The notes: generated by a model not told the origin, from the letters alone. A stretch of 64,000 bases of DNA from Pseudomonas kielensis (GCF_014236655.1 NZ_JACMYG010000018.1:1-64000), one strand, 5' to 3'; shown: positions 17,800 through 27,138, numbered from the stretch's first letter. Numbers and translations are program-made.

Positions 17800-17827
17800 C
17801 ATGAAATTATGTTTTTATAATTTCATG
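17800..17827. promoter_or_regulatory. 11-bp-arm AT-rich palindrome before puuB: operator candidate
   Basis: CATGAAATTAT and ATAATTTCATG are exact reverse complements separated by GTTTTT. The palindrome ends 9 bp before the puuB start codon, in an unusually AT-rich 80-bp gap. An operator for the XRE-cupin regulator encoded in the same operon is the simplest reading; an AT-rich terminator of the amidohydrolase gene that ends at 17873 is the alternative. Confidence 0.6.
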
Positions 17828-17872
17828 AAAAACTACAGCATAATTTTCATCAACGCAATCGCTGCCCCCACC

Positions 17873-19720
17873 TCAAAAGGCAAAGCACGAACAACCGAAG
17901 GCCCCCCAGAATCCCTGGAAGTCGCTCACCGGGACGTTCGACAGACGCGCGCGCTGGTGACCGTGGCCATGCACGCCACAGGGCCCGCTGCACTGGTGCA
18001 CCTGGGTCTGCAACGGCGCAGCGGGCCGCCAATGCCCCGGAACCTTGACCACCGGCGACCAGTCCGGGGTCACCGGCAAAGTCGGCGGCGCCAGCCGCTG
18101 AAAATCCCCCGCCGCGTGTACCACCTTGCCGCCAACCACCGTCAGCAGCGACTCGATCCACTTGATCGCCTCATCCTCGACACTGAAATAGTCCGCTGAC
18201 AGCGCCACCAGGTCCGCCAGTTGCCCGACCTTGATCTGCCCTTTCTTACCCTGCTCCGAGGAGAACCAGGCGCTGCCGTGGGTGAACAGCTGCAACGCGG
18301 TGTCCCGGGGCAGCCCTTGCGGATACAGCGCCAGCCCGCCCACGGTGCGCCCACTGACCATCCAGTACAGCGAGGTCCAGGGGTTGTAGCTCGACACCCG
18401 CGTGGCATCGGTGCCAGCCCCCACCGGCACGCCCTCGGCGAGCATGCGCTGGATCGGTGGGGTCAGCTCGGCCGCCTTGGCGCCGTAGCGTTCGACGAAG
18501 TACTCGCCCTGGAACGCCATTCGATCCTGGATCGCGATACCTCCGCCAAGCGCCCTCACCCGCTCGATGTTGTTCGGGCTGATGGTTTCGGCGTGATCGA
18601 AGAACCACGGCAAGCCATTGAACGGGATATCCCGGTCGACCTTCTCGAACACGTCGAGCATGCGCGATATCGATTCGTCATAAGTGGCGTGCAGGCGAAA
18701 CGGCCAGCGCTGCTCCACCAGGTGTCGCACCACTGGCTCCAGTTCCTGTTCCATGGTCAAGGGCAGGTCCGGGCGCGGTTCGAGGAAGTCTTCGAAATCC
18801 GCCGCTGAGAACACCAGCATTTCCCCGGCGCCGTTGTGGCGCAGGTAATCATCGCCCTGGTGCAGGGCAACGCTGCCGGTCCAGTGCTTGAAGTCGTTGA
18901 GCTCTTCCTTGGGTTTCTGGGTGAACAGGTTGTAGGCGATGCGGATCGTCAGTTGGTCCTTGGCCGCCAACGCGTTGATCACCGCGTAGTCGTCCGGGTA
19001 GTTCTGGAAACCACCGCCGGCATCGATCGCGCTGGTGACCCCGAGGCGATTGAGTTCACGCATGAATTGGCGGGTCGAGTTGAGCTGGTACTCCAGCGGC
19101 AGCTTCGGTCCCTTGGCCAGGGTCGAATAGAGGATCATCGCATTGGGCCGTGCCACCAGCATCCCCGTCGGCTCGCCATTGGCGTCACGTACGATCTCGC
19201 CACCGGGCGGGTTCGGCGTATGACGGTCGTAGCCCACCACCCGCAGGGCCGCGCGGTTGAGCAAGGCGCGGTCATAGAGGTGCAGGACAAACACCGGCGT
19301 ATCGGGGGCGGCCTTGTTCAGTTCGTCGAGGGTCGGCAGGCGTTTTTCGGCGAACTGGAATTCGTTCCAGCCGCCCACCACCCGCACCCACTGCGGGGCC
19401 GGTGTGCGTTCGGCCTGGTCCTTGAGCAGGCGCAAGGCATCCACCAGCGACGGCACCCCTTCCCACCGTAATTCCAGGTTGTAGTTCAGGCCGCCGCGGA
19501 TCAAGTGCAAGTGCGAGTCGTTGAGCCCGGGGATCACCGTGCGTCCCAGCAGGTCGATCACCTGGGTGCCCGCGCCGCGCAGGGCCATGGCCTGGGCGTC
19601 GTTACCCACCACCACAAAGCGCCCGTCCTTGATCGCCACCGCGCTGGCCCGGGGCTTTGCCCGATCCACTGTGTGCAGGCGACCGTTGTGCAGAATCAGA
19701 TCGGCAATCACGTTATTCAT
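17873..19720 (-). CDS. YtcJ-like metal-dependent amidohydrolase
   Basis: The 615-residue protein has the amidohydrolase_3 (YtcJ/AepA) pattern: DLILHNGRLHTVD at the start, VIPGLNDSHLHLIRGG with the HxH metal pair, WFFDHAETIS, GAGTDATRVSSYNPW with the catalytic Asp region, and a C-terminal IKVGQLADLVALSADYFSV. ATG 19720 lies behind AGGAAGCCTGTG. Such enzymes hydrolyse amides or carbamate-like bonds; the substrate is not predictable. The C-terminal 60 residues are unusual, rich in Pro, His and Cys, and extend beyond the common end. It is followed by the puu operon on the same strand and lies 45 bp after the small membrane protein gene. Confidence 0.82.
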   Translation of the reverse strand: MNNVIADLILHNGRLHTVDRAKPRASAVAIKDGRFVVVGNDAQAMALRGAGTQVIDLLGRTVIPGLNDSHLHLIRGGLNYNLELRWEGVPSLVDALRLLKDQAERTPAPQWVRVVGGWNEFQFAEKRLPTLDELNKAAPDTPVFVLHLYDRALLNRAALRVVGYDRHTPNPPGGEIVRDANGEPTGMLVARPNAMILYSTLAKGPKLPLEYQLNSTRQFMRELNRLGVTSAIDAGGGFQNYPDDYAVINALAAKDQLTIRIAYNLFTQKPKEELNDFKHWTGSVALHQGDDYLRHNGAGEMLVFSAADFEDFLEPRPDLPLTMEQELEPVVRHLVEQRWPFRLHATYDESISRMLDVFEKVDRDIPFNGLPWFFDHAETISPNNIERVRALGGGIAIQDRMAFQGEYFVERYGAKAAELTPPIQRMLAEGVPVGAGTDATRVSSYNPWTSLYWMVSGRTVGGLALYPQGLPRDTALQLFTHGSAWFSSEQGKKGQIKVGQLADLVALSADYFSVEDEAIKWIESLLTVVGGKVVHAAGDFQRLAPPTLPVTPDWSPVVKVPGHWRPAAPLQTQVHQCSGPCGVHGHGHQRARLSNVPVSDFQGFWGAFGCSCFAF

Positions 19721-19765
19721 CACAGGCTTCCTGGGTCGATGGAATAGGCAAACAACCGCCGCGTG

Positions 19766-20338
19766 TCAGGCGCTGGGGGCTTGCAGCCATTTGCTGAACA
19801 GCCGCGTCACCCGCGGCATGAAGACGTAGACCACCAGCAACACGATGCTTGCGGTGATCAGCACGTTGGCCTGCACATGACCGCCCAACCACGGCACACG
19901 ATTGAACAGCGGCTTGAACAGCATCGGCACCAGGAAACTCAGCGGCAGGATCACCAGAAAGGTCACGCACGCCTGCTTCCAGCGCGGTGGTGCCGGCGCG
20001 CCGGCCTCGACCGGAGTGAACCAGAACTCGCGATCGGCGTTGATTTCGGTCTGGTCGCCATCGGCAAGCATCGGCTGTGCTTCGGCGACCAGGCTGCGAC
20101 GGTCCGTGGAGTCGAGCCAGTGCTGCAGTTGCTCGGTGCTGGCAAAGCGCAGGACGCTGGTGAACTGCGCCAGGCCCTGGCGGTGGCCGCGCATCACGTC
20201 GATCCCCAGGTGCCCGGGGTAACTGCGCGCCATGGCGATGGTGCGGCGCAACCAGTGCTCGTAGGCCTGGTCCTGGCCCTTCTTGATGGTGTGGCGCACT
20301 AGCAGGGTGACCACCCCGTCGGACAGTTCGACATTCAT
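19766..20338 (-). CDS. Antibiotic-biosynthesis-monooxygenase-fold protein with C-terminal membrane anchor
   Basis: The N-terminal half (residues 1-95, VTLLVRHTIKKGQDQAYEHW and YPGHLGIDVMRG) is an ABM-type ferredoxin-like domain; the C-terminal half has two membrane helices (ACVTFLVILPLSFLVPMLF and ITASIVLLVVYVFM). This architecture is common in proteobacterial proteins of unknown role. ATG 20338 follows GGGGAGTGCCAGTG; a GTG at 20347 is the alternative. The partner is probably the amidohydrolase gene downstream. The 81-bp gap upstream holds an inverted repeat TTCAAC-GATA-GTTGAA at 20366-20381, which could be an operator. Confidence 0.7.
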   Translation of the reverse strand: MNVELSDGVVTLLVRHTIKKGQDQAYEHWLRRTIAMARSYPGHLGIDVMRGHRQGLAQFTSVLRFASTEQLQHWLDSTDRRSLVAEAQPMLADGDQTEINADREFWFTPVEAGAPAPPRWKQACVTFLVILPLSFLVPMLFKPLFNRVPWLGGHVQANVLITASIVLLVVYVFMPRVTRLFSKWLQAPSA

Positions 20339-20419
20339 CACTGGCACTCCCCGGTATCGGCGACTTTCAACGATAGTTGAACAACACCCCGGGCATGCTG
20401 GATTACTCAGCCCAGACGA

Positions 20420-21463
20420 TCACCGGTCGTGCCCATCCACCGTCGGCAACGCCTGCGCGCCCTGGAACCGTGCCCGATAACGCCCCGGGCTTTCCCCCGT
20501 CCACTTCTTGAACGCGCGGTGAAAGGCGCTGGGCTCCTGGAAGCCGATCTGCTCGGCAATCGTGGTGACGCTGGCCTGGGTGCGGCGCAATTGCTCAATC
20601 GCCACCGCGCGGCGCACTTCGTCCTTGATCTCCTGGAACGCACAGCCTTCGCGCTCGAGCTTGCGCCGCACGGTGCTGGGGCTCAGGTGCTGCTCGCGAG
20701 CAAAGGCTTCCAGGGTCGGCCACTGGCTGTAATCACTGTTGCGCAGCCGCTGGTGAACCTGCGCCGCCAAGCCGTGCTGATTGCGAAAGCGGATCACCAG
20801 CCATTGCGGGGCACTGCGCAAAAAGGCCTTGAGCGACGCCAGGTCCTGGGTCACCGGCAGTTGCAGGAAGCGGCTGTCGAACTCGATTTGCGTGCGTGCC
20901 GCGCCAAAGGTCAGGTTGGCGCCCCAGAGCAAGGCATCGTCCGCCAGGGACAGACGCGGGTGCTGGAAGTCGGCGCGGTCGATGGCAATCCGTCGTCCGC
21001 CCAGCCAGCACAGCAGGCTGATCATCAGCACCAGAAAGGTCTCTTCCCCAAAACGCGCCAGCTCAACGCTTTGCGCCTGGGTCTGCAGGCTGATCACCGC
21101 GCGTTTGCCGCGCACGGTCAGGGTGCCGCGAAAGTCCCGCAGAAACAGGGCAAAGTTGGCCAGGCACTGGCGCATGGCTTTTTCCAGGGTCGGCTCCTGG
21201 ATCAGCGCCCGGCAGATCAGGGCGAAGCTGCCAGGTGGCATGCCGTGGGAATCGAGGCCAAAGAATTCGTCCTGCAACTCACCGATCTGCGCCAGCCACA
21301 ACGCGGCAAACGCCGAGGCCGGAACCCGTGCCGCCGGCTGCTCCAGCAGTTGCGGATCGATCCCCACTTGCCGCAACACCGCGTGCAAACGCTGTGGGTC
21401 CGCGCGCAAGGCCTGGATCATCGGGTACACGAAGTACACCGCTACCGAATCCGTCTCCCGCAT
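20420..21463 (-). CDS. AraC-family regulator (OruR/ArgR-type architecture)
   Basis: The start is ATG 21463, behind AGGGAAATAC, giving 347 residues; an ORF start at 21499 is less likely. The N-terminal arabinose-binding-like domain of the QS-type (DUF4880-free, RLHAVLRQVGIDPQLLEQPA) is followed by a C-terminal double HTH ending FQEPSAFHRAFKKWTGESPG. It is divergent from the thiolase gene at 21639 (175 bp between starts) and is the likely activator of the thiolase/dehydrogenase unit, possibly also of the amidohydrolase side. Confidence 0.85.
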   Translation of the reverse strand: MRETDSVAVYFVYPMIQALRADPQRLHAVLRQVGIDPQLLEQPAARVPASAFAALWLAQIGELQDEFFGLDSHGMPPGSFALICRALIQEPTLEKAMRQCLANFALFLRDFRGTLTVRGKRAVISLQTQAQSVELARFGEETFLVLMISLLCWLGGRRIAIDRADFQHPRLSLADDALLWGANLTFGAARTQIEFDSRFLQLPVTQDLASLKAFLRSAPQWLVIRFRNQHGLAAQVHQRLRNSDYSQWPTLEAFAREQHLSPSTVRRKLEREGCAFQEIKDEVRRAVAIEQLRRTQASVTTIAEQIGFQEPSAFHRAFKKWTGESPGRYRARFQGAQALPTVDGHDR

Positions 21464-21638
21464 GTATTTCCCTGGCTCCCGATCATCTGAACATGGCAAA
21501 AAACGCCACCACCCTTGCGCAGTTTTGGCATAGGCGCCGTGGCGCGGCTGACTCTAGACTCAGCGCCATAAACCAGCCTCCCCCAGCGCGCCCATACTAC
21601 GTGAGCCGCGCGCTGCCCACGATACCCAGGGAATATTC

Positions 21639-22823
21639 ATGAAGCATTCCGATATTTTTGTCCTCAGCGCCGTTCGCTCCGCCATTGGTGGTTTTGGTGG
21701 TTCCCTCAAGGACGTCTCGCCGATCGACCTGGGCACCGCCGTGTGCCGCGCCGCCATCGAGCGTTCGGGCCTGGCCCCCGAGCACATCGGCCACACCGTG
21801 ATGGGCCATGTGATCCCGACTGAAGCCCGTGATGCCTATATCTCCCGGGTGATCTCGATGAACGCCGGCCTGCCCAAGGAAACCCCGGCCTTCAACGTCA
21901 ACCGCCTGTGCGGTTCCGGCCTGCAGGCGATCGTCAGCGCCGCCCAGAGCCTGATGCTCGGTGACGCCGGCGCGGCAATGGCCGGTGGCGTGGAATCCAT
22001 GAGCCGTGGCGCCTACCTGCTGCCACAGGCACGCTGGGGCGCGCGCATGGGCGACATCCAGGGCATCGACTACATGCTCGGCGCCCTGCACGACCCGTTC
22101 GCCGGGATCCACATGGGCATCACCGCGGAGAACATCGCTGAGCATTTCGGTATCAGCCGCCAGGCCCAGGACCAACTGGCCCTGCTCAGCCAGCAGCGCG
22201 CTGCCCGGGCCATCGCCGAAGGGCGTTTCGAGGGGCAGATCGTGCCGATCGAAATCGCCACCCGCAAAGGCACCGTGACCTTTGCCACCGATGAACACGT
22301 GCGCGGCGACGTCAGCAGCGAACAGCTGGAACGCATGAAGCCGGCATTCAAGAAAGACGGCAGCGTCACCGCCGGCAACGCCTCGGGCCTCAACGACGGT
22401 GCCGGTGCACTGATCATGGCCACCGGCAAAGTGGTGCAGGAGCAAGGTCTCAAGCCGATGGCACGCCTGGTGGGTTACGCCCACGCCGGTGTCGAGCCGT
22501 CGATGATGGGCCTGGGTCCGATTCCCGCCACCCGCCTGGTGCTTGAGCGCGCCGGCCTGACCGTGGCTGACCTGGATGTGATCGAGTCCAACGAAGCGTT
22601 CGCCGCCCAGGCCTGCGCCGTGGCCCAGGAGCTGGGCTTCGATCCCGCCAAGGTCAACCCTAACGGTTCCGGGATTTCCCTCGGTCACCCGGTGGGCGCT
22701 ACCGGCGCGATCATCGCCACCAAGGCCATTCACGAACTGCATCGCGTGCAGGGCCGTTACGCCCTGGCAACCATGTGCATCGGTGGCGGCCAAGGCATCG
22801 CCGTGCTGTTCGAACGCGTATGA
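21639..22823 (+). CDS. Acetyl-CoA acetyltransferase (thiolase)
   Basis: The 394-residue enzyme has the nucleophilic cysteine in NVNRLCGSGLQAIV (near residue 88), the His of GISLGHPVGATGA and the C-terminal cysteine in CIGGGQGIAVLFERV, so all active-site residues are present. Length and spacing match biosynthetic/degradative thiolases of the AtoB/PhaA type: 2 acetyl-CoA to acetoacetyl-CoA and the reverse. ATG 21639 is behind CAGGGAATATTC. It precedes the 3-hydroxyacyl-CoA dehydrogenase gene by 14 bp. The pair would interconvert 3-hydroxybutyryl-CoA and acetyl-CoA; the wider pathway substrate is not clear. Confidence 0.9.
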   Translation: MKHSDIFVLSAVRSAIGGFGGSLKDVSPIDLGTAVCRAAIERSGLAPEHIGHTVMGHVIPTEARDAYISRVISMNAGLPKETPAFNVNRLCGSGLQAIVSAAQSLMLGDAGAAMAGGVESMSRGAYLLPQARWGARMGDIQGIDYMLGALHDPFAGIHMGITAENIAEHFGISRQAQDQLALLSQQRAARAIAEGRFEGQIVPIEIATRKGTVTFATDEHVRGDVSSEQLERMKPAFKKDGSVTAGNASGLNDGAGALIMATGKVVQEQGLKPMARLVGYAHAGVEPSMMGLGPIPATRLVLERAGLTVADLDVIESNEAFAAQACAVAQELGFDPAKVNPNGSGISLGHPVGATGAIIATKAIHELHRVQGRYALATMCIGGGQGIAVLFERV

Positions 22824-22837
22824 GCAAGGATACCCAC

Positions 22838-23689
22838 ATGACTCTGCAACACATCGGCGTGATTGGCGCCGGCACCATGGGCAACGGCATCGCGCAGGTC
22901 TGCGCGGTGGCCGGCTTCCAGGTGACCCTGATCGACATCGCCCAGAGCGCCTTGCAAAAGGCCCTGGCCACCGTCGGCAAGAACCTTGATCGCCAGGTGG
23001 CCAAGGGCAGCCTGAGCCAGGAGCAGAAACTCGCGGCCCTGGACAAGATCAACACCAGCACCGACTACGCCAGCCTGCACGGCGTGCAACTGGTGATCGA
23101 GGCCGCGACCGAGAACCTCGAGCTGAAACTGCGCCTGCTGCAACAAGCCGCAGCCCAGGTCAGTGCCGAGTGCGTGATTGCCTCCAACACCTCGTCGTTG
23201 TCGATCACCCAGTTGGCGGCGAGCGTCAGTCACCCAGAACGGTTCATCGGCCTGCATTTCTTCAACCCGGTGCCGGTGATGGCGTTGATCGAAGTGATTC
23301 GTGGCCTGCAGACCAGCGACGCGACCCACGCCCTGGCCCTGGACATGGCCCAGCGCCTGGGCAAGACCGCGATCACCGCGGGCAACCGCCCGGGGTTTGT
23401 GGTCAACCGGATCCTGGTGCCGATGATCAACGAAGCGGTGCTGGTACTGCAGGAAGGCCTGGCCAGTGCCGAAGACATCGACGCCGGCATGCGCCTGGGC
23501 TGCAACCAGCCGATCGGCCCGCTGGCCCTGGCCGACCTGATTGGCCTGGATACCTTGCTGGCGATCATGCAAGCCTTCTACGACGGCTTCAACGACAGCA
23601 AGTACCGCCCGGCCCCGCTGCTCAAGGAAATGGTCGCGGCCGGCTACCTGGGTCGCAAGACCGGACGCGGCTTTCATGTCTACGACTGA
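22838..23689 (+). CDS. 3-hydroxybutyryl-CoA dehydrogenase
   Basis: The start is ATG 22838 behind AAGGATACCC, giving 283 residues, the usual length; an ATG at 22820 overlapping the thiolase stop has no ribosome binding site. The protein has the NAD site IGVIGAGTMGNGIAQV at the N-terminus, the HFFNPVPVMALIEVIRG segment with the catalytic His, and the C-terminal 3HCDH domain (GFVVNRILVPMINEA). It oxidises (S)-3-hydroxybutyryl-CoA with NAD(P). Its 3' end overlaps the TetR gene by 14 bp. Confidence 0.9.
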   Translation: MTLQHIGVIGAGTMGNGIAQVCAVAGFQVTLIDIAQSALQKALATVGKNLDRQVAKGSLSQEQKLAALDKINTSTDYASLHGVQLVIEAATENLELKLRLLQQAAAQVSAECVIASNTSSLSITQLAASVSHPERFIGLHFFNPVPVMALIEVIRGLQTSDATHALALDMAQRLGKTAITAGNRPGFVVNRILVPMINEAVLVLQEGLASAEDIDAGMRLGCNQPIGPLALADLIGLDTLLAIMQAFYDGFNDSKYRPAPLLKEMVAAGYLGRKTGRGFHVYD

Positions 23690-24284
23690 GCGCTGCTCGC
23701 GCTTTGCCCAAAGCCGGGACAAGGCCCTGGAGCTGTTCGCCAGCAAGGGCTTTGGCCAGGTCGGGATGCGTGAACTGGCGGCGTACCTGGGGCTTACCCC
23801 AGGTTCGCTGTATCACCACTACCCGAGCAAACAGCACCTGCTGCTGGATTTGATCGAAGAATTCTACGAAGAACTGCTGGCCACCCTCACCCGCATCGAA
23901 CGACGCTCGCGCACCTCCCAGGGCAGCCTGTTGCCGCTGATCCAGGCGCACCTGAAACTGCATCAGGACATGCCCTGGCACTTTCGCCTGGTGGAACGCG
24001 ACAGCAGTTGCCTGAACGACGACCAGCAAGTGCGCGTCCGTCAGCTACAGCAACGCTACGAGCAACAGCTGATGCGCATGCTCTGCCCGGCCATCCGACT
24101 CGGTGACCAAGCCCTGCTGGCCGCCGGACACACCATCGCCTCCCTGCTCAACAGCGCCCCCGGCTGGCTGAGCCAACACCCCCTGCCCCCGCGGGAACGC
24201 GACCGCCTGCTGCACAGCTTGCTGGTCGGCGCCATCGAACGCATCCTGGCCGACAACGCGCCGCTGCAAGCCAACGTCGCCTGA
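23676..24284 (+). CDS. TetR-family regulator
   Basis: The start is ATG 23676, inside the end of the dehydrogenase gene, which gives 202 residues and a TetR-type HTH: KALELFASKGFGQVGMRELA, AYLGLTPGSLYHHYPSKQHL. The C-terminal ligand domain is only loosely conserved. The overlap with the dehydrogenase gene suggests translational coupling and autoregulation of the thiolase operon. The ligand is probably an acyl-CoA or a related acid, by analogy with TetR regulators of beta-oxidation genes. Confidence 0.85.
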   Translation: MSTTERCSRFAQSRDKALELFASKGFGQVGMRELAAYLGLTPGSLYHHYPSKQHLLLDLIEEFYEELLATLTRIERRSRTSQGSLLPLIQAHLKLHQDMPWHFRLVERDSSCLNDDQQVRVRQLQQRYEQQLMRMLCPAIRLGDQALLAAGHTIASLLNSAPGWLSQHPLPPRERDRLLHSLLVGAIERILADNAPLQANVA

Positions 24285-24337
24285 CGGCTCCACAGGTTTG
24301 GCGGGTGTACGGACAATCTGCGAACAACCTGGATTAA

Positions 24338-24463
24338 TGTGGGAGCGGGCGCCCGCTTGCGGCGCCCGCTTGCGGCTTGCTCGCGATGGGCGTCAACAAT
24401 GACGCGTATTGCCTGGATATATGCGGTGCCTGGAAGACCATCGCGGGCAAGCCCGCTCCCACA
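24338..24463. repeat. REPIN (inverted pair of REP sequences)
   Basis: TGTGGGAGCGGGC at 24338 and GCCCGCTCCCACA at 24451-24463 face each other, with GC-rich palindromic cores (GCGCCCGCTTGC, GCGGGCAAGC) next to them. This is the Pseudomonas REPIN arrangement mobilised by RAYT transposases. It lies in the 490-bp gap between TetR and oprD, which holds no gene. Confidence 0.8.
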
Positions 24464-24514
24464 AAGACATCCCACAGAAATATTCCAGTCAGGGAAAGCA
24501 GGCCGGCCGGTAAG

Positions 24515-24707
24515 CCCCATCGGCAGGCTGAGCGAAGGTATTCATCCGGGGGGAGGCGCGTAGCGCCGTGCGGCGAAGCCGCATGCATCGAGAGCAGGTG
24601 CAGCGAAGCAAACCGGAGGCGATGCCCCCGGATGGATACCGTAGCGAGGGGCCGTACGTCAGGGTGGAACCCTAACCCGCCACTACCGCAGCAACGGATC
24701 CACCCAC
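24515..24707. repeat. Dispersed Pseudomonas repeat, copy A (193 bp)
   Basis: This stretch recurs at 62371-62640 with high identity, for example GGCGCGTAGCGCCGTGCGGC and CGATGCCCCCGGATGGATAC. Copy A lacks an internal segment of roughly 80 bases that copy B has. Reading frames inside it are repeat-derived and not genes. Confidence 0.85.
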
Positions 24708-24729
24708 AAATCCAAGCATGAACCTCCTA

Positions 24730-24755
24730 CAGGGCCAAATGTACGCAAGGCCCTG
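24730..24755 (-). terminator. Hairpin after oprD
   Basis: CAGGGCC and GGCCCTG are perfect arms around a 12-base loop, 20 bp past the oprD stop on the minus strand. No T run follows, so this is a candidate only. Confidence 0.5.
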
Positions 24756-24774
24756 CAGGCACAGCTAGCCTCTG

Positions 24775-26043
24775 CTACCAAAGCGCCAAGGTATAGCTGA
24801 CGATCAAACGGTTCTCATCGATGTCGCTGGCGAAGCTGGACCGGTAGGTCGCATTACGCCATTTGAGCCCGACGTTCTTCAGTGCGCCACTCTGGATCAC
24901 ATAACCGATGTCGGTGTTGCGCTCCCACTCCTTGCCTTGTCCTGGGGCGGCGCCCAGGTTGATTTCATCACCCTTGACGTAACGGGTCATGAAAGTCAGC
25001 CCGGGAATGCCAAGGCCGGCGAAGTTGAAGTCATAACGCGCCTGCCACGACTGTTCGTCCTGGTTGGCGAAGTCGTTGATCTGCAGCAGGTTGACCAGGT
25101 AAGGGTCGGTGCCGTTGACGTTGGCAAAGCCGGTGTCGCCACTCATGTCCTGATAGGAGATGCCAAACGCATGGGCCCCCAGCGAGTAGGTGAACATGGC
25201 CCCCAGCATGCGGTTGTCGACGTTGCTGTTGCCGTCATCGGTGGCGCTGGACCAGCGCAGGTCGGACTTCAACGACTGTCCTTCGGTCACCGGCAAGGTG
25301 TGGGTCAGCGTCAGGTAGTGCTGTTTGTACAGATCGTCCAGGTGCGCATAGTGGTACCCGGTGGTCAGCGCGCTGTTCCATTTGTAGTCGCCGCCGATGA
25401 AGTCGAACTGGTCAGTCAAGGGGTTGGCACTGGTGACGATGTTGCGCCGCGGCCCCTTCATCAACGTCATGTCTTCACGGTTGCTGGAGTTGCGCTGGCT
25501 GACCTGGGTCAGGCGGCCGGCGTTGAACGACAGGTTCTCCAGATCCAGCGAGTTCAACTGCCCGCCCTGGAAGGTCTGGGGCAACAAGCGCGATTCGTTG
25601 GGTACCAGCACCGGCAACTTGGGCATCAGGGTGCCGAGCTTGAGGGTGGTTTGCGAGACTTTGAGTTTGCCAGTCAGGCCCAGCTCGCTGTAGTCATCCG
25701 GGGCCCGTTTGGAGACCGGCCCCTGGGGCAGCAGCCCGGTGACACCAGCGCGATCCGGGCTGGAATCAAGCTTGATCCCCAACTGCCCGAGGGCATCGAT
25801 CCCGACCCCCACCGGCCCCTCGGTGTACCCCGACTCCATACGCAGGATGAACCCCTGGGCCCACTCCTCGCCTTTGCTTTGCGCAGCGCCGGATTGGCGG
25901 AAATCCCGGTTCATGTAGAAGTTGCGGGTTTCCACACTGGCCTTGCTGTCGTCGACAAAGGCCGCCGACGCCGGCGCGCACACCCCGATGACCCCGGCGA
26001 TACCAGACAACTGAACAATACGGACAGAACGTTTGACGTACAT
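24775..26043 (-). CDS. OprD-family outer-membrane porin
   Basis: The 422-residue product has a signal peptide (cut near SASA-AFVDD), and the typical OprD start SKASVETRNFYMNRDFR, then EEWAQGFILRMESGYTEGPV. It continues through DSRLLPQTFQGG and ends in VSYTLALW with a terminal aromatic residue. OprD porins admit small carboxylates and basic amino acids. The gene is last in line behind livM on the same strand, 84 bp away, so porin and ABC transporter probably bring in the same compound through both membranes. Confidence 0.9.
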   Translation of the reverse strand: MYVKRSVRIVQLSGIAGVIGVCAPASAAFVDDSKASVETRNFYMNRDFRQSGAAQSKGEEWAQGFILRMESGYTEGPVGVGIDALGQLGIKLDSSPDRAGVTGLLPQGPVSKRAPDDYSELGLTGKLKVSQTTLKLGTLMPKLPVLVPNESRLLPQTFQGGQLNSLDLENLSFNAGRLTQVSQRNSSNREDMTLMKGPRRNIVTSANPLTDQFDFIGGDYKWNSALTTGYHYAHLDDLYKQHYLTLTHTLPVTEGQSLKSDLRWSSATDDGNSNVDNRMLGAMFTYSLGAHAFGISYQDMSGDTGFANVNGTDPYLVNLLQINDFANQDEQSWQARYDFNFAGLGIPGLTFMTRYVKGDEINLGAAPGQGKEWERNTDIGYVIQSGALKNVGLKWRNATYRSSFASDIDENRLIVSYTLALW

Positions 26044-26077
26044 AAGGCTCTCTTTTTTATTGTTGTTGTGAAGCGCA

Positions 26078-26097
26078 CCCGCGCAACCCTGCGCGGG
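26078..26097. terminator. Intercistronic hairpin between livM and oprD
   Basis: CCCGCGCA-ACCC-TGCGCGGG is a perfect 8-bp stem in the 84-bp gap. It could partly end the liv transcript before oprD or protect the upstream mRNA. A T run is lacking. Confidence 0.5.
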
Positions 26098-26127
26098 CTC
26101 CAGACAGCAATCGCAGCGAATCGACGA

Positions 26128-27138
26128 TTAGAAGTTGCGGCGGCTGAGCTTGAGTACCCAGCCGACAATGCCGACCCGGAACAACAGCACGCAGATGACA
26201 AAAATCAGCCCCAGGATCACGTGTACCCATTCCCCCAGCGGGCCGTTGGACAGATAGCTTTGCAGGGTCACCACCACCGTGGCGCCCACCAACGGTCCGA
26301 GTACCGTGCCGACACCCCCCAGCAAAGTCATCAGGATCACCTCGCCGGACATGTGCCAGTGGGCATCGGTCAACGACGCCAACTGGAACACCACGGTCTT
26401 GGTCGAGCCCGCCAGGCCGGTCAACGCCGCCGAGATGACGAACGCCAATAGCTTGTGGGCATCGACGTTGTAGCCCAGGGAAATCGCCCGTGGCTCGTTC
26501 TCGCGGATCGCCTTGAGCACCTGGCCGTAGGGCGAGTGAATGGTGCGCTGGATCACCGCGTAGCCGAACACGAACACCGCCAGCACGAAGTAGTACAGGG
26601 TCAGGTTGTTGTTCAGGTCAAACAGCCCGAACAACTGGCCGCGCGGCACCCCGTGCAGGCCATTCTCACCGCCGGTGAACGGCGCCTGGACGTAGATGAA
26701 GAACACCAGCTGGGCCAACGCCAGGGTGATCATTGCGAAGTAGATCCCCTGTCGGCGGATCGCCAGCAGACCGAACAGCAGCCCCAGCACCGCCGAGGTC
26801 AGGGTGCCGGCGAGAATCCCCAGTTCGGTGCCCAGGCCACTGTAGTGGCTGAGCAAAAAGCCGGTGACATACCCCCCCGTGGCGAGAAACGCCGCATGCC
26901 CGAAGGACAGCAGGCCGGCATAGCCCAGCAGCAGGTTGAAGGCACAGGCGAACAGGGCAAAACACAGCAGCTTCATCAGGAACACCGGGTAGATCGCCAT
27001 CGGCGCCACCAGTGCCACGGCGAACAGGGCCAGGTAGAACCAGCGCTTGCGGCGCGTGGCCGCCTGCTGTCGTTCCAGCACTGCCTGGGGTTGCAGGCGC
27101 GCAGCGCCCGTCTTGATCTGCAGACTCGTCATCTTCAC
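26128..27138 (-). CDS. livM: Branched-chain-type ABC transporter permease LivM
   Basis: The 336-residue inner-membrane protein has a cytoplasmic start of about 30 residues (AAATRRKRWFY), then about nine membrane segments, and the family motifs NLLLGYAGLLSFGHAAFLA and AIRENEPRAISLGYNV, the latter being the ATPase-contact loop. It pairs with LivH as the heterodimeric channel. Its start overlaps the livH stop by 4 bp, a sign of coupled translation. Confidence 0.9.
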   Translation of the reverse strand: MKMTSLQIKTGAARLQPQAVLERQQAATRRKRWFYLALFAVALVAPMAIYPVFLMKLLCFALFACAFNLLLGYAGLLSFGHAAFLATGGYVTGFLLSHYSGLGTELGILAGTLTSAVLGLLFGLLAIRRQGIYFAMITLALAQLVFFIYVQAPFTGGENGLHGVPRGQLFGLFDLNNNLTLYYFVLAVFVFGYAVIQRTIHSPYGQVLKAIRENEPRAISLGYNVDAHKLLAFVISAALTGLAGSTKTVVFQLASLTDAHWHMSGEVILMTLLGGVGTVLGPLVGATVVVTLQSYLSNGPLGEWVHVILGLIFVICVLLFRVGIVGWVLKLSRRNF

